Source: Pseudomonas bubulae
Lineage (GTDB): Bacteria > Pseudomonadota > Gammaproteobacteria > Pseudomonadales > Pseudomonadaceae
Length of the DNA stretch: 64,000 bases
Assembly (NCBI RefSeq): GCF_037023725.1
Contig: NZ_CP146077.1
Span: 2,827,001 to 2,891,000 of the forward strand
Reading direction: 5' to 3'
Positions 63,232 to 64,000 of the stretch are shown piece after piece (position 1 is the first letter of the stretch; every line of letters begins with the position of its first letter). Under the pieces are notes generated by a model. The model saw nothing but the letters and a program-made list of their open reading frames with translations, did not search any database and was not told where the DNA came from. The position numbers and the translations under genes are program-made.

Positions 63232-64000
63232 TCAGCGCACCAGGCAGGGTTTTTTGTTGTCGTATTTCCAGCCGGGAATCATGTACTGCATGGCCACGCT
63301 GTCATCCCGGGCACCCAGGCCCATGCCTTTGTACAGTTCGTGAGCCTTGGCCACGGCGTCCATGTCGATGTCCACGCCCAAGCCAGGCTTTGTCGGAACC
63401 TTGATATGGCCGTCGACAATTTTCAGCGGTTCACGGGTCAGGCGCTGGCCGTCCTGCCAGATCCAGTGGGTATCAATGGCGGTGATGTCCCCCGGCGCTG
63501 CAGCCGCAACCTGGGTGAACATGGCCAGGGAAATGTCGAAGTGGTTGTTGGAATGCGAGCCCCAGGTCAGGCCCCATTCGTGGCACATCTGCGCAACGCG
63601 TACCGAGCCCTGCAGGGTCCAGAAGTGCGGGTCGGCCAATGGGATGTCCACGGCCTGCGATTGAATCGCATGGCCCATTTCGCGCCAGTCGGTGGCAATC
63701 ATGTTGGTGGCGGTGCGCAGGCCGGTGGCGCGGCGGAACTCGGCCATGACTTCGCGCCCCGAATAGCCGTTTTCGGCGCCGCAAGGGTCTTCGGCATAGG
63801 CCAGTACCCGATGCTGGTCGCGACACAGGGCGATGGCTTCCTTGAGAGACCAGGCTCCATTAGGGTCCAGAGTGATGCGGGCATCGGGGAAACGCTCGGC
63901 CAGTGCAGTGACCGCTTCGATTTCTTCGCCGCCGCGCAGCACGCCGCCCTTGAGCTTGAAGTCGTTGAAGCCGTAACGGGCCTGTGCCGCTTCCGCCAAG
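63232..64000 (-). CDS. gudD: Glucarate dehydratase, C-terminal part
   Basis: The last 255 residues of an enolase-superfamily acid-sugar dehydratase; the 5' part lies beyond the window. Visible features: the catalytic-base segment [13 protein letters not shown], metal ligands in [21 protein letters not shown] and [11 protein letters not shown], the His of [10 protein letters not shown], and the C-terminal [16 protein letters not shown], which closely resembles E. coli GudD. It converts D-glucarate to 5-keto-4-deoxyglucarate. It has its own terminator. Neighbours further along (transporter, dehydrogenase) cannot be seen. Confidence 0.92.
   Translation of the reverse strand, partial: LAEAAQARYGFNDFKLKGGVLRGGEEIEAVTALAERFPDARITLDPNGAWSLKEAIALCRDQHRVLAYAEDPCGAENGYSGREVMAEFRRATGLRTATNMIATDWREMGHAIQSQAVDIPLADPHFWTLQGSVRVAQMCHEWGLTWGSHSNNHFDISLAMFTQVAAAAPGDITAIDTHWIWQDGQRLTREPLKIVDGHIKVPTKPGLGVDIDMDAVAKAHELYKGMGLGARDDSVAMQYMIPGWKYDNKKPCLVR

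Overview
The window is chromosomal DNA from a Pseudomonas of the P. fluorescens/P. putida type. Evidence: high-GC coding with GTG and TTG starts, a very large NAD-glutamate dehydrogenase (gdhB), the mlaA-rssB-rssC block known from P. aeruginosa, an itaconate operon in the same order as P. aeruginosa PA0877-PA0886, and many REP-type palindromes of the 'gtgggagcgggcttgc' kind. It looks like ordinary core and accessory chromosome. I see no tRNA, rRNA, insertion sequence, prophage or CRISPR array.

Layout. 1-8.9 kb: tail of an unidentified gene, a response regulator with degenerate GGDEF and intact EAL domains, a 1561-residue dermonecrotic-toxin-like (DUF6543) protein, a DUF5629 protein overlapping an exported lactonase, and a tiny exported protein. 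8.9-12 kb: an ECF sigma/anti-sigma pair facing a membrane-anchored catalase-like peroxidase plus cytochrome b561, with two matching ECF-type promoters back to back between them. 12-24.5 kb: a long minus-strand run, MoxR-DUF58-DUF4381-VWA-VWA/TPR-BatD followed by sbcD-sbcC-gst. 24.6-34.6 kb: an amidohydrolase, a small acidic protein, gdhB, DUF4404, mlaA, and rssB-rssC. 34.7-37 kb: an arylsulfotransferase-like protein divergent from a GlxA-type AraC regulator.

37-47 kb is the itaconate region: a LysR regulator divergent from ich, an acyl-CoA dehydrogenase, a VOC protein, an MmgE/PrpD protein, ict and ccl, followed by a three-part TRAP transporter. Ict, Ich and Ccl should convert itaconate through itaconyl-CoA and citramalyl-CoA to pyruvate and acetyl-CoA. 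The other three enzymes have no settled role. One belongs to the family of mammalian IRG1 (cis-aconitate decarboxylase), and the acyl-CoA dehydrogenase lacks the usual catalytic Glu.

47-53.3 kb: a triplicated REP repeat, MarR and a peroxiredoxin-like protein, a YeeE/YedE sulfur transporter, a small Arg-rich exported protein, and an NCS2 permease with an 8-oxoguanine-deaminase-type enzyme (purine salvage). 53.9-62.7 kb: an amidase and a LysR regulator divergent from a general amino-acid ABC transporter whose last gene is an isoaspartyl peptidase/asparaginase, then NIPSNAP and SRPBCC proteins. The window ends with REP elements, a candidate small RNA and the 3' part of glucarate dehydratase (gudD).

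No wholly new defence or mobile system was found. The best leads are the ECF regulon promoters, the unexplained enzymes of the itaconate operon, the toxin-like giant protein, the peptidase/transporter operon and the candidate sRNA.
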